From NCBI RefSeq assembly GCF_009649225.1, contig NZ_WJPP01000003.1:62001-126000 (forward strand): a stretch of 64,000 nt of DNA, read 5' to 3'. Source of the stretch: Spiribacter salilacus (GTDB lineage Bacteria; Pseudomonadota; Gammaproteobacteria; Nitrococcales; Nitrococcaceae). Each line of letters opens with the position of its first letter. Position 1 is the first letter of the stretch. Positions 17,269 through 26,335 of the stretch are shown here, piece after piece. The translations under genes were made by a program, and so were the position numbers. Under the pieces are notes generated by a model. It was not told the DNA's origin, made no database searches, and worked only from the letters and a program-made list of their open reading frames with translations.

Positions 17269-17952
17269 ATGGAGCACAGTAACGCTCAAGTGGTGGTGGA
17301 TTATTCACACCCAGCACTTTCGGGACTAGACGAATTAGACCGATCCGATCTTTTTCGCCGGTGCCGTCAGCTCAATATTCCCGCAGGGACCACGATTTTT
17401 GGCCCGGGTGAGGCCTGCGCTGGGCTACCACTGATTATTAAAGGCGCAATCCGCCTACAAATGAGTGGGGTTTCTGGGAACGAAATCGTGCTTTATCGAC
17501 TCAAAGAAGGAGATGTCTGCCCCCTGTCCTTGGCTTGTTTATTTGGATCGGGCAGATATGACTCCGAAGCCATCGCAGAAGAGGACAGTCACGTTTTGCT
17601 CTTAGCCGCTCCAACAGCGCAGCGACTGATCGACGAAGACCCGGTTTTTCGTCGATACGTATTGGAGAGTTATGGCAACCGTATGCAGACCCTGATGGGT
17701 GTCGTTGAGGAGGTTGCCTTTGGGCGACTCAGTCAACGCTTAGCAGAACGGTTATTGAACATACAACGAGACGGCGTGATACACGCCACGCACCAAGCTT
17801 TAGCGGCAGAACTTGGCACAGCACGCGAAGTAATCAGCCGACTACTTAAAGACTTTGAGCGAAAAGGGCTGGTACAGCTTGAACGCGGAAAAGTTGAGTT
17901 AATAGACATCGCTCAGCTTGAGCAGTTTAGCAACGCGAACCGGAATAACTGA
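17269..17952 (+). CDS. Crp/Fnr-family transcriptional regulator
   Basis: 227 residues from the ATG at 17269, preceded by ACGGAGG at 17251-17257; a frame open from 17050 is rejected because it overlaps the divergent gene and adds no known domain. The cyclic-nucleotide-binding-like beta roll spans about 20-140 and the winged helix is near 165-215 (ALAAELGTAREVISRLLKDF). The FNR N-terminal cysteine cluster is absent, and Cys84 and Cys90 lie in GDVCPLSLAC. This Cys pair recalls Crp/Fnr members proposed to sense redox or sulfane sulfur. It stands 9 bases upstream of cydA, so control of the oxidase is likely. Confidence 0.85.
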   Translation: MEHSNAQVVVDYSHPALSGLDELDRSDLFRRCRQLNIPAGTTIFGPGEACAGLPLIIKGAIRLQMSGVSGNEIVLYRLKEGDVCPLSLACLFGSGRYDSEAIAEEDSHVLLLAAPTAQRLIDEDPVFRRYVLESYGNRMQTLMGVVEEVAFGRLSQRLAERLLNIQRDGVIHATHQALAAELGTAREVISRLLKDFERKGLVQLERGKVELIDIAQLEQFSNANRNN

Positions 17953-17961
17953 GGCAGCATC

Positions 17962-19398
17962 ATGGAATTAGATCCGCTACTTATCTCCCGAATTCAATTC
18001 GCCTTTGTGGTCTCGTTCCACGCGATCTTCCCGGTGTTTACCATCGGCTTGGCGTCTTATATTGCGCTGCTCGAGAGCCTGCACTTCAAAACGAACAACC
18101 CCCAATGGGCACAGCTCAGTCGCTTTTGGACGAAGGTGTTCGCGGTGACATTTGGTATGGGCGTTGTCTCAGGCATTGTGATGTCGTTTCAATTCGGGAC
18201 GAACTGGAGCAACTTCTCTTGGATGTCCGCCAATTTCCTTGGCCCGATATTAAGTTACGAGGTGGTCACTGCCTTTTTCCTTGAGGCGGCGTTTTTGGGT
18301 GTTTTACTTTTTGGGCGAGATAAAGTGCCTAAGGGAACCCACCTCTTCGCTGCACTGATGGTGGCGCTCGGTACGTTCATTTCCTCATTCTGGATTTTAG
18401 TCGCCAATAGCTGGATGCACACACCAGCCGGGGTCGAATTCCAAGATGGTATTTTGCATGTCCGCAGCTGGGGCGAGGCGATATTCAATCCGTCGTTCCC
18501 TTATCGGTTTGCTCATATGGCTGTCGCCAGCTTTTTAACAGGCGCCTTTGTGGTTGCCGGTGTAAGTGCTTGGTATCTGATGAAGCAGCACCAAGTGGAA
18601 GTCAATCGCCGCGCGCTTTCAATGTGCCTTTGGTTGATCTTGATACTCGCGCCAGCGCAGGCCGTGATTGGCGATTTTCATGGCCTCAATACGCTTGAGT
18701 ACCAGCCTGTCAAAGTGGCAGCAATGGAAGGCAACTGGGAAACACAATCGAATGTGCCCCTGCTTTTATTTGCCTTGCCAGATCAGGCCGCCCAGACCAA
18801 CCGGTTCGAAATTGGCATTCCAAACCTTGCCAGCATCATCCTCACGCATAGCGCAGACGGTGTAGTACCAGGGATATCAGATACGCCTGTTGAGGAACAA
18901 CCGCCCGTCGCTATCGTGTTCTGGTCGTTCCGGATTATGGTTGGCATCGGGCTGCTGATGATCGCAGTGGCCTTGTGGGGATTAGTGTTGCGAATGCGTG
19001 GGCAACTCTACAAGCCAGGCCTTTTCCATCGCATCCTGCCGCTAATGATTGCAACACCTTTTATTGCCGTTATTGCCGGCTGGTTTACCACTGAAGTCGG
19101 GCGATCACCCTGGCTCGTGCACGGTATGATCAGCCTGACAGAAGGTCTTACGCCGTCGCTAACCGGCGGAATGGCGTTAGCAACGCTAATCGGATACATG
19201 AGCGTTTACGCCGTTGTCTATTCCGCCGGCGGCTACTACATCTGGCGCCTTGTGATGGGCGGCATGGATGAAGGCGATTCTAAGGACAGTCACTCAAATA
19301 CCGCAGAATCTGGCGCGCATGCCAAGCGTCCACTATCTGCTGGCGGCCCTATTACTCAGGGCAGCCCAGCTAGCCCCATCAAAGGAGATTGGTCATGA
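17962..19398 (+). CDS. cydA: Cytochrome bd-type ubiquinol oxidase subunit I (CIO-like)
   Basis: A 478-residue membrane protein carrying haems b558, b595 and d, which oxidises quinol and reduces O2 to water. The His ligand near residue 20 lies in RIQFAFVVSFHAIFPVFT, and the conserved loop reads GWFTTEVGRSPW, with Ser where Gln is usual. Length indicates a short Q-loop, as in cyanide-insensitive CioA rather than E. coli CydA. Its stop overlaps the cydB start (ATGA). A C-terminal Ser/His/Asn-rich tail contains one copy of the dispersed word (19284-19292, read as KDSH). Confidence 0.93.
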   Translation: MELDPLLISRIQFAFVVSFHAIFPVFTIGLASYIALLESLHFKTNNPQWAQLSRFWTKVFAVTFGMGVVSGIVMSFQFGTNWSNFSWMSANFLGPILSYEVVTAFFLEAAFLGVLLFGRDKVPKGTHLFAALMVALGTFISSFWILVANSWMHTPAGVEFQDGILHVRSWGEAIFNPSFPYRFAHMAVASFLTGAFVVAGVSAWYLMKQHQVEVNRRALSMCLWLILILAPAQAVIGDFHGLNTLEYQPVKVAAMEGNWETQSNVPLLLFALPDQAAQTNRFEIGIPNLASIILTHSADGVVPGISDTPVEEQPPVAIVFWSFRIMVGIGLLMIAVALWGLVLRMRGQLYKPGLFHRILPLMIATPFIAVIAGWFTTEVGRSPWLVHGMISLTEGLTPSLTGGMALATLIGYMSVYAVVYSAGGYYIWRLVMGGMDEGDSKDSHSNTAESGAHAKRPLSAGGPITQGSPASPIKGDWS

Positions 19399-20393
19399 TC
19401 GACTTTGTCATGATTTGGGCCGTCATTATTGCGTTTGGCGTGATTATGTATGTCCTTATGGACGGCTTTGATTTGGGTGTTGGCATTTTGTATCCCTTCG
19501 CGCCTAATGAGACATCCAGAGATGTCATGATGAACACCGTGGCACCCGTTTGGGATGGCAATGAAACTTGGCTCGTGCTCGGTGGTGCGGGCCTGCTCGG
19601 GGCTTTTCCACTAGTTTACTCGGTGCTCTTGCCCGCGTTGTATCTCGGCGTATTTTTACTTTTGGCTGGCCTGATTTTCCGTGGCGTCGCCTTCGAATTT
19701 CGCTTCAAAGCCACGCCAAAAACGAAGAAATACTGGAGCGCCGCGTTTGCGGGTGGCTCAACCGTGGCTGCACTGGCACAGGGCATCGTTGTTGGCGCTT
19801 ACATTCAGGGGTTTGCCACTGAAAATAAGGTCTATGTGGGTGGCGCCTTGGATTGGCTAACGCCGTTTTCCGTTATGACGGGCGTAGGGTTAGTGTTGGG
19901 CTATGCCTTGCTAGGCAGCACTTGGCTAATCATGAAAACCGAAGGCGAAATCCAAGATTGGGCCTACCGCCTGACGCCCAAATTACTCGCCGCGGTGCTT
20001 TTCATCTTCGTGGTTATCGGTATCTGGACGCCGTTGGTCGATCAATTCGTCCGCGATCGGTGGTTTAGCAACATCTTCTCAATTTGGTTGCTGCCAGCCG
20101 GCGCGCTGCTCAGCGCGTTCGTCATCCTGCGTGCTGTTCGTAATCGCAGCGAAGGCACGCCATTCGTCGCAACGATGACACTTTTTATCTTCACCTATCT
20201 GGGCCTACTTGCCAGCAAATGGCCCTACGTGGTGCCGCCCGACTACACATTGTACGACGCAGCTTCGGCCAGAGAATCGCAGCTATTTCTATTGATCGGC
20301 GTGCTCTTCGTTATTCCCGTGGTGCTTGGCTACACCGCCTGGACCTACTGGGTATTCCGAGGAAAAGTGCGCGCCGGTGAGGGCTATCACTAG
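19395..20393 (+). CDS. cydB: Cytochrome bd-type ubiquinol oxidase subunit II
   Basis: A 332-residue protein beginning at ATG 19395 behind AAAGGAG (19381-19387). It shows the family start FVMIWAVIIAFGVIMYVLMDGFDLGVG and the conserved NETWLVLGG, with eight or nine predicted membrane helices. It forms the heterodimer with CydA. No small cydX-like gene follows: the ABC transporter gene starts 3 bases after the stop. No copy of the dispersed word was found in this gene. Confidence 0.93.
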   Translation: MIDFVMIWAVIIAFGVIMYVLMDGFDLGVGILYPFAPNETSRDVMMNTVAPVWDGNETWLVLGGAGLLGAFPLVYSVLLPALYLGVFLLLAGLIFRGVAFEFRFKATPKTKKYWSAAFAGGSTVAALAQGIVVGAYIQGFATENKVYVGGALDWLTPFSVMTGVGLVLGYALLGSTWLIMKTEGEIQDWAYRLTPKLLAAVLFIFVVIGIWTPLVDQFVRDRWFSNIFSIWLLPAGALLSAFVILRAVRNRSEGTPFVATMTLFIFTYLGLLASKWPYVVPPDYTLYDAASARESQLFLLIGVLFVIPVVLGYTAWTYWVFRGKVRAGEGYH

Positions 20394-20395
20394 CG

Positions 20396-22108
20396 GTGAC
20401 CGCATCTCAATGGCTTGCGAAACAAAGGACAGTCACTTTTTGGCCGCTTCGACTTGCCGCGCTTTATGGCGTTGCTGAGGGCTTATTAATCATCGCCCAG
20501 GCTGGCCTTATCGCTTGGCTGGTCCATCAAGTAGTGATGCAAAATCAGGCAGTTAGTAATTTAGCGGCTGCCGCTGCTTTCTTGGTTATCGTTGTTTTAC
20601 TGCGACCTATCTTCCAGTTATTGAAAGCTCGCTCAGGCATTCAGGCATCGCAGACAATTCGCTCTACCGTTCGTCAGCGCCTACTCCTAAAAGCTGAAGC
20701 ACTTGGACCTACCGGATTTAACGACAAGAGCCGCGGGGAGCTTGCCAGTCAGCTCACAGATCAAGTCGATGCATTAGATGGCTACTTCGCGCGTTACCTC
20801 CCACAGCTTTTTATTGCGGTGGCTGTCCCCTCGGCGATTGCTTTAACAGCCTTCAGTCAAGATTGGCTAGCAGCGAGTTTTTTACTCCTTTCTGCGCCGT
20901 TAATTCCTCTATTTATGGCGCTGGTTGGCATGGGCGCTGAGCGTTTGAACCGAAATCAATTTACTGCGCTTTCACGCCTTTCCGGGCAATTCCTGGATCG
21001 CGTCCGTGGATTAACCACCTTGCAACTTTTTAATCGCGTTGAAGACTCCGTCGATGACATCGTTCATGCCTCTGATGAGTACCGGCAACGCAGCATGCGG
21101 GTGTTGCGCGTCGCGTTTCTTTCCTCTGCCGTGCTTGAGTTTTTTGCCTCGGTAGCCATCGCCGTGGTGGCAATTTATGTCGGATTTGGCCTCCTCGGTT
21201 ATATCGAATATGGCCCTGCGCCATCTCTGACGTTGTTCAGCGGTCTGTTTGTGCTACTCCTAGCCCCTGAATTTTTCCAGCCCTTACGCACCCTCGCACA
21301 GCACTATCACGATCGCGCTGCAGCCTTGGGCGCCGCAGAGTTGTTGTTAGAACTTGACCAAGCAAGCGAGCCAGCCAGCGATGGCTACTCACCGAATGAA
21401 GCGCCTGCCAACACAGCACAACCAGCAGACCTGGCCGTGCCCCAACCCAACCTAACCCTCGAAGCGGTGCGAATTGAGCGGGGCGAAGGTGGGGGCGGCC
21501 GGGTTGGGGGCGGCCGGGTGGCTGTCCTCAATGTGCCTCATTTTAGTGCTCAACTCGGAGAGCGCATTCTTATCGAAGGCCCATCAGGCAGCGGTAAAAC
21601 CTCTCTATTATTGGCCATAGCTGGCTTGCTTCCGGTGAGCGGCAAACTGGACAGGCACTTTAAAAACCCCTCGATTGGCTGGCTCGGTTCGCCTGCATTC
21701 CTCGCCAACACAAGCATTCGGGAGAACATTCGACTAGGTAACCCGGCCGCTTCAAACTCGGCGATAAACGCTGCGGCGCAAAAGGCTGGCGTTACTGAAT
21801 TTCTACCCCGTTTACCCGATGGTCTAGATACCGTGATTGGTGAGCGCGGGCTTTCACTCTCTGGAGGACAGGCACAACGAGTTGCTCTTGCTCGAGTTCT
21901 GGTCTCAACCGCACCACTCGTTTTATTAGACGAGCCAACCAACGCGCTCGATGCTGAGACAGAAAAAACCATTCTTGAAAGCATCGATAGGCTCGCTGAG
22001 CAAGAGCATCTAATTATCATCGCCAGCCATGACCCAATATTGAGACAGCATGTCGATCGGCATTATCAGATCGTTAATGGCCAACTCGAGCACATCACGC
22101 ATGTCTGA
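20396..22108 (+). CDS. cydD: CydD, ABC exporter subunit needed for cytochrome bd assembly
   Basis: 570 residues starting at a GTG. An ABC transmembrane domain (about 20-310) is followed by an ATPase domain with Walker A GPSGSGKTSLL, signature LSGGQAQRVALAR and Walker B LVLLDEPTNALD. CydDC exports cysteine/glutathione and is needed for haem insertion into the oxidase. Between the two domains lies a Gly/Arg-rich linker encoded by a 15-bp tandem repeat. Five copies of the dispersed word lie inside; the one at 21866 encodes GQA of the ABC signature. Confidence 0.9.
   Translation: MTASQWLAKQRTVTFWPLRLAALYGVAEGLLIIAQAGLIAWLVHQVVMQNQAVSNLAAAAAFLVIVVLLRPIFQLLKARSGIQASQTIRSTVRQRLLLKAEALGPTGFNDKSRGELASQLTDQVDALDGYFARYLPQLFIAVAVPSAIALTAFSQDWLAASFLLLSAPLIPLFMALVGMGAERLNRNQFTALSRLSGQFLDRVRGLTTLQLFNRVEDSVDDIVHASDEYRQRSMRVLRVAFLSSAVLEFFASVAIAVVAIYVGFGLLGYIEYGPAPSLTLFSGLFVLLLAPEFFQPLRTLAQHYHDRAAALGAAELLLELDQASEPASDGYSPNEAPANTAQPADLAVPQPNLTLEAVRIERGEGGGGRVGGGRVAVLNVPHFSAQLGERILIEGPSGSGKTSLLLAIAGLLPVSGKLDRHFKNPSIGWLGSPAFLANTSIRENIRLGNPAASNSAINAAAQKAGVTEFLPRLPDGLDTVIGERGLSLSGGQAQRVALARVLVSTAPLVLLDEPTNALDAETEKTILESIDRLAEQEHLIIIASHDPILRQHVDRHYQIVNGQLEHITHV
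21491..21520 (+). repeat. Two tandem 15-bp units in the cydD linker
   Basis: The units at 21491-21505 and 21506-21520 differ at one base (GGGGGCGGCCGGGT followed by T or G). They encode a Gly/Arg/Val-rich linker between the transmembrane and ATPase domains. A copy of the dispersed word on the minus strand starts at 21519 and directly abuts the repeat. Replication slippage is the simplest origin. Confidence 0.8.
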
Positions 22109-23798
22109 TCTACTGCCGTATTTGCGATTATTCATGCGCTATCGCGCCCGCCTCGCCCTGGGGACCGTGCTCATGCTGGCAACGGCAGCATCTGGGATTG
22201 GGCTTCTCGCATTATCCGGGTGGTTCATCACCGCAACTGCTGTGACCGGAGTGCTGCTTGCCGCCGGGGTAGCAGTCGCTTTCGATATTTACGTGCCCGG
22301 CGGGGGAATTCGCGCATTTGCTGTTACACGAACGGTGAGTCGATACTTCGAGCGCATCGTCAATCACGACACAGTACTGCAGCTGCTCCGCGACTTACGC
22401 GTCAATCTTTTTAAATCCATCGCACGCCTTCCTCCTACCGCTGCCGTTCGTCTGCGCAGCGGCGAATTACTAAATCGACTAACGACTGATATCGACCGCC
22501 TTGACGGCCTATTCCTCCGCGGCATCGCCCCGCCTATCGTCGCCGTCTTAGCCATAGTAATCACCATGTTGTTACTCCTTTTTGGTTCCGTCGCGCTGAG
22601 CCTTAGTGTTGGCCTCACCCTACTCGCTCTTGCTGGGCTGTCTTTGGGGCGGGGATGGTTAAAAGGACAGGCATCGACTTCCGCGCTCGCAGAATCGAAC
22701 GCTCAACTTCGAGCAGGCACAATCGACCACTTGCAAGGACTCGCTGATTTGCAGGCATTCGGGAGCCTGCGGCACCACCGTGACCGGCTATTAACTATCG
22801 AACGCTATGACCATGCGTTGAACGCCGACACCAACATCCGGGTTGCTACGGGCGAAAGTATCCTGGCCGCTGGCTTGCAACTGAGCATGGTGGGTGTGCT
22901 TTTATTTTCTTTGTATCTTTACGGGACAGGCACCGTGAGTGGCGCCATCGCTGTCATGATGCCGCTTGCCCTCATGGCGCTACTTGAGCCGTTGGGCGTT
23001 CTCCCTGCAGCAGGTTGGCATTTGGCTCGGGCTCGCGCGTCCGCAGTTCGTTTGCGTGAAGATATGAATCAAACGCAGAAAAGTGCACACACAGCCAGCA
23101 GGACAGACATTGTTCAATCAGATAAGCCGACCCTGTGCCTAACCAATATTTATTTAACTCGGGGGGCTGGTGCGACGGTTTTAAATAACGTTTCACTCAC
23201 CATTCAACCTGGGGAGTGCGTAGGGATAGTCGGCGCGTCAGGATCCGGAAAATCTAGTTTGGCGAGCTTACTAACCGCACAGCTCACAGCAGATAGTGGC
23301 TCAATATTTATCAACGGGCATCGCATTACAGCGATCGCCTATAAGGCTCTCTTCAATCAGATAGCCTGCCTCACTCAACAGACCGACCTCTTCAGCACCA
23401 CAATTGCCGATAACTTGCGAATTGCGGAGTCGGGAAATTCAAGGACAGGCACCGCAAAGCTCTGGGAAGTCCTAGAGGCTGTGCAACTGGCCGAGTTCGT
23501 CGAAAATTGCCCTGACGGCCTTAATACTTGGGTGGGTGAATCCGGTACTCGGCTCTCTCAAGGACAGGCACGTCGCCTCGCCCTCTCTCGGGTCTTGCTG
23601 CGCGACCCTCCGGCAGTCTTGCTCGATGAGCCCTTTTCAGGACTAGATTCAAAAACCGCCGAAAATATTTCTGACTACCTAGCTCATTGGCTTCAAGGGC
23701 GCACGACACTGTTGCTCGGACATGATCGCAAAGTACTGCCGCCTGCCGATCGATGGTTTCATTTGGAGAACGGAGATCTTAAGCCAATCGATTCGTGA
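22101..23798 (+). CDS. cydC: CydC, ABC exporter subunit needed for cytochrome bd assembly
   Basis: 565 residues from the ATG at 22101, which overlaps the end of cydD by 8 bases. An earlier in-frame ATG at 22050 lies deep inside cydD and is less likely. N-terminal helices (LMLATAASGIGLLALSGWFI is typical of CydC) precede the ATPase with Walker A GASGSGKSSLA, signature LSQGQARRLALSR and Walker B AVLLDEPFSGLD. It pairs with CydD. Four sense copies of the dispersed word lie inside (22665, 22924, 23443, 23562), the last encoding the GQA of the signature motif. Confidence 0.9.
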   Translation: MSDLLPYLRLFMRYRARLALGTVLMLATAASGIGLLALSGWFITATAVTGVLLAAGVAVAFDIYVPGGGIRAFAVTRTVSRYFERIVNHDTVLQLLRDLRVNLFKSIARLPPTAAVRLRSGELLNRLTTDIDRLDGLFLRGIAPPIVAVLAIVITMLLLLFGSVALSLSVGLTLLALAGLSLGRGWLKGQASTSALAESNAQLRAGTIDHLQGLADLQAFGSLRHHRDRLLTIERYDHALNADTNIRVATGESILAAGLQLSMVGVLLFSLYLYGTGTVSGAIAVMMPLALMALLEPLGVLPAAGWHLARARASAVRLREDMNQTQKSAHTASRTDIVQSDKPTLCLTNIYLTRGAGATVLNNVSLTIQPGECVGIVGASGSGKSSLASLLTAQLTADSGSIFINGHRITAIAYKALFNQIACLTQQTDLFSTTIADNLRIAESGNSRTGTAKLWEVLEAVQLAEFVENCPDGLNTWVGESGTRLSQGQARRLALSRVLLRDPPAVLLDEPFSGLDSKTAENISDYLAHWLQGRTTLLLGHDRKVLPPADRWFHLENGDLKPIDS

Positions 23799-23851
23799 AA
23801 CTCAGCAAGTTGCTACGGTAGACTACGGAAATTATTAGCAGGAGAGAGTTT

Positions 23852-24916
23852 ATGACGACGCATCGCATCGCTGTGATTCCTGGAGATGGTATTGGATTAG
23901 AAGTAACGCCTGCCGGCATTCGCTGCTTAGAAGCGCTGGCAAAACGCCCAGGACTCAATTTCGACTTCACCGAATTTCCCTACTCCTGCGAATACTACGC
24001 AAAACACGGCCAAATGATGCCAGACGATGCGCTTCACCAATTTCGCGAACATGACGCCATTTTATTGGGAGCCGTTGGCTTCCCCGGCGTTCCGGATCAT
24101 GTCTCGCTTTGGGGGCTGCTTTTACCTATACGCCGAGAATTTCAGCAATACGTCAATTTGCGGCCAGTACGGTTACTCCGCGGGCTGACATCTGCCTTAA
24201 GAGACCGGGGCCCAGAAGACATTAATTACCTCGTCGTGCGTGAAAACAATGAAGGTGAATACTCTGACATTGGAGGTCGCATTTATGACGGCCTACCAGA
24301 GGCGATGGCGATTCAAGCAACCGTCATAACGAAAAAAGGTAGCGAGCGTATCTTGGATTATGCATTCCGAACCGCCCAATCAAGATCACGGAAAAAACTC
24401 GCCTATGCAACCAAATCTAACGGTATCAAACACAGCATGCCATTTTGGGATGAACAGGTTGAAGCTATTGCAGAGCGCTATCCGGACATCCATGTAGAGC
24501 AATATCACATCGATATTTTGGCAGCCAATTTTGTTACCCATCCTGACTGGTTCGATGTGGTAGTTGGCACTAACCTTTTTGGCGACATTTTGTCAGATTT
24601 AGGCCCAGCCACTGCCGGCGGTATTGGCGTTGCACCTTCCGCAAACATCAATCCTGATCCATCTATTCCCTCAATGTTCGAGCCAGTTCATGGATCAGCG
24701 CCTGACATCGCAGGTCAAAATATCGCCAACCCTATCGCAATGATCTGGACTGTGGTCATGATGCTTGAAGACTTGGGCGAACAGGCAGCGGCAGATGACT
24801 TAATGGGTGCGCTAGAAAACGTCACGGGTGAGGGCCGCGTTCTGACTCGGGACCTTGGTGGGACAGCCACCACAACCGAATTTACTGATCGACTGTTGGC
24901 CGAACTCAAGGGGTAA
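23852..24916 (+). CDS. Tartrate/D-malate dehydrogenase-like decarboxylating enzyme
   Basis: A 354-residue member of the isocitrate/isopropylmalate dehydrogenase family. IAVIPGDGIGLEVTP opens the protein, VRENNEGEYSDIGGR and the Lys/Asp site (DILAANFVTHPDWFDVVVGTN) follow, and EPVHGSAPDIAGQ closes the active site. The VRENNEGEYS version is characteristic of TtuC/DmlA (tartrate dehydrogenase or D-malate dehydrogenase) rather than LeuB. The product is pyruvate or oxaloacetate plus NADH. The start ATG has a clear AGGAGAGA ribosome binding site. The gene converges on mutM with a 32-base gap that contains a copy of the dispersed word. Confidence 0.85.
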   Translation: MTTHRIAVIPGDGIGLEVTPAGIRCLEALAKRPGLNFDFTEFPYSCEYYAKHGQMMPDDALHQFREHDAILLGAVGFPGVPDHVSLWGLLLPIRREFQQYVNLRPVRLLRGLTSALRDRGPEDINYLVVRENNEGEYSDIGGRIYDGLPEAMAIQATVITKKGSERILDYAFRTAQSRSRKKLAYATKSNGIKHSMPFWDEQVEAIAERYPDIHVEQYHIDILAANFVTHPDWFDVVVGTNLFGDILSDLGPATAGGIGVAPSANINPDPSIPSMFEPVHGSAPDIAGQNIANPIAMIWTVVMMLEDLGEQAAADDLMGALENVTGEGRVLTRDLGGTATTTEFTDRLLAELKG

Positions 24917-24948
24917 GTAATAAGGGACAGGCACTATTAGGGACTTTT

Positions 24949-25767
24949 TCAACGCTGACACCGAGGGCAGTAGACTGTTGCGCGCTGCCCCAGCGTTATC
25001 GATTTAAGAGTCGAGTTGCATCGCTTACATGGCATGCCGCCACGGCCGTAAACATTTAATGCCTGTTGAAAATACCCAGGTTCACCCTTGCTATTAGTGA
25101 AGTCACGAAGAGTCGTACCACCAATCTCTATCGCCTCAGTCAGTACCTCACGAATCTGATTAGCCAAGCGTTCATAGCGCCCCATCGAGATATTACCGGC
25201 GGAACGCGCTGGATGGATGCCTGTCCGAAAAAGCGCCTCAGCCGCATAAATGTTACCGACTCCGACAACAATGTGACTGTCCATAATAAACGGCTTAACA
25301 GCTAGCCTTCGACTGCGGCTCTTCGCATACAAATATCCCCCATTAAATGCATCAGATAGCGGTTCCGGGCCGAGTTTGCGTAAAAGGGGGTGTCCCTCCA
25401 AAGGTTGCTCCGCATAATGCAAACTTCCAAAGCGACGTGGATCATGAAACCTAAGCTCAGTGCTGTTATCAAGCACCAGGTCCACATGATCATGTTTTAA
25501 ATGAGGTGAACCAGAAGGCACAACTCTTACGCTTCCGGACATGCCGAGATGCAGGAGCATCCCCCCATCACTTTCCAAAAGGAACAATAGGTACTTGCCC
25601 CTTCTATCTACCGCTTTTATGAGGCGGTCTTTTACGAGGACAGGCATCGTTAAGGAAACCGGCCAACGCAATCTTGGCTCGCGCACCCTTAGGTCAACTA
25701 ACTTGGCGCCAACACAATGTGGGGACAGCCCCCGGCGAGTTGTCTCAACTTCAGGCAGCTCTGGCAT
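24949..25767 (-). CDS. mutM: Formamidopyrimidine-DNA glycosylase (Fpg)
   Basis: A 272-residue base-excision repair enzyme that removes 8-oxoguanine and nicks the DNA. The catalytic Pro2-Glu3 lies in MPELPEVETTRRGL, the DNA-binding loop reads DRRGKYLLF, and the C-terminal zinc finger has CKRC and CPRC. It stands alone, downstream of the rpmBG terminator, and must have its own promoter between 25768 and 25826. Three copies of the dispersed word are present. Confidence 0.94.
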   Translation of the reverse strand: MPELPEVETTRRGLSPHCVGAKLVDLRVREPRLRWPVSLTMPVLVKDRLIKAVDRRGKYLLFLLESDGGMLLHLGMSGSVRVVPSGSPHLKHDHVDLVLDNSTELRFHDPRRFGSLHYAEQPLEGHPLLRKLGPEPLSDAFNGGYLYAKSRSRRLAVKPFIMDSHIVVGVGNIYAAEALFRTGIHPARSAGNISMGRYERLANQIREVLTEAIEIGGTTLRDFTNSKGEPGYFQQALNVYGRGGMPCKRCNSTLKSITLGQRATVYCPRCQR

Positions 25768-25775
25768 AGCTAGTC

Positions 25776-25801
25776 AAAAAAAAGCCCGCTGGGAGGCGGG
25801 C
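25776..25801 (-). terminator. Rho-independent terminator of rpmB-rpmG
   Basis: Read on the minus strand: GCCCGC, a 6-base loop, GCGGGC and then eight T residues. It lies 26 bases after the rpmG stop and before the mutM start, so it ends the ribosomal protein operon. Confidence 0.85.
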
Positions 25802-25826
25802 CTTCGAGCAATCTCCACGAACTGCA

Positions 25827-25982
25827 TTATTTAATTTTCGCTTCCTTGTAGAGCACATGCTTACGCACCACCGGATCATACTTGCGGAACTCGAGCTTGT
25901 GCGGCGTGTTCCTTCTGTTCTTGTCGGTGGTGTAGTAGTGCCCCGTACCCGCAGAGGAGACTAATTTAATCTTATCTCTCAT
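25827..25982 (-). CDS. rpmG: Ribosomal protein L33
   Basis: 51 residues, beginning [19 protein letters not shown] and ending LYKEAKIK. The sequence is the ordinary gammaproteobacterial L33 without the zinc-binding CxxC pairs. It follows rpmB after 11 bases and ends before a strong terminator. Confidence 0.95.
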   Translation of the reverse strand: MRDKIKLVSSAGTGHYYTTDKNRRNTPHKLEFRKYDPVVRKHVLYKEAKIK

Positions 25983-25993
25983 AACAATTCCTA

Positions 25994-26230
25994 CTAGACC
26001 CGATTGCCCTTGGTTCTCAAATCGGCGACAACTTGCTCAATCCCAAGCTTGTCGATGATTCTCATTCCCTTTGAGGATACGCGCAACCTAACCCACCGGC
26101 TTTCACTATCCAGCCAAAAACGGTGATAACGCAGGTTCGGCAAAAAGCGACGCCGCGTCTTATTATTCGCGTGGGAAACATTATTCCCGGTCATCGGTCG
26201 TTTGCCGGTGACCTGACAAACCTTGGCCAT
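25994..26230 (-). CDS. rpmB: Ribosomal protein L28
   Basis: 78 residues, starting [20 protein letters not shown] and ending TKGNRV, the usual length for L28. It lacks the zinc-binding cysteines except Cys5. An AGGAGG ribosome binding site lies 5-6 bases before the ATG. It is first in the rpmB-rpmG operon. Confidence 0.96.
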   Translation of the reverse strand: MAKVCQVTGKRPMTGNNVSHANNKTRRRFLPNLRYHRFWLDSESRWVRLRVSSKGMRIIDKLGIEQVVADLRTKGNRV

Positions 26231-26290
26231 CGGGGCCTCCTGACTTGAAGCTTTACCAGAGAGCTGTCATAAAACAGCGAAGAATCGGAG

Positions 26291-26319
26291 ATTTAACCAG
26301 CGATTAGCCAGAAGTGCAA
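26291..26319 (-). promoter_or_regulatory. Candidate sigma70 promoter of rpmB-rpmG
   Basis: Read on the minus strand: TTGCAC (26319-26314), 17 bases, TTAAAT (26296-26291). It precedes the rpmB ATG by 60 bases. The -10 matches the consensus at four of six positions, so the call is moderate. Confidence 0.45.
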
Positions 26320-26335
26320 GCGCTGTTGGTTGAAT

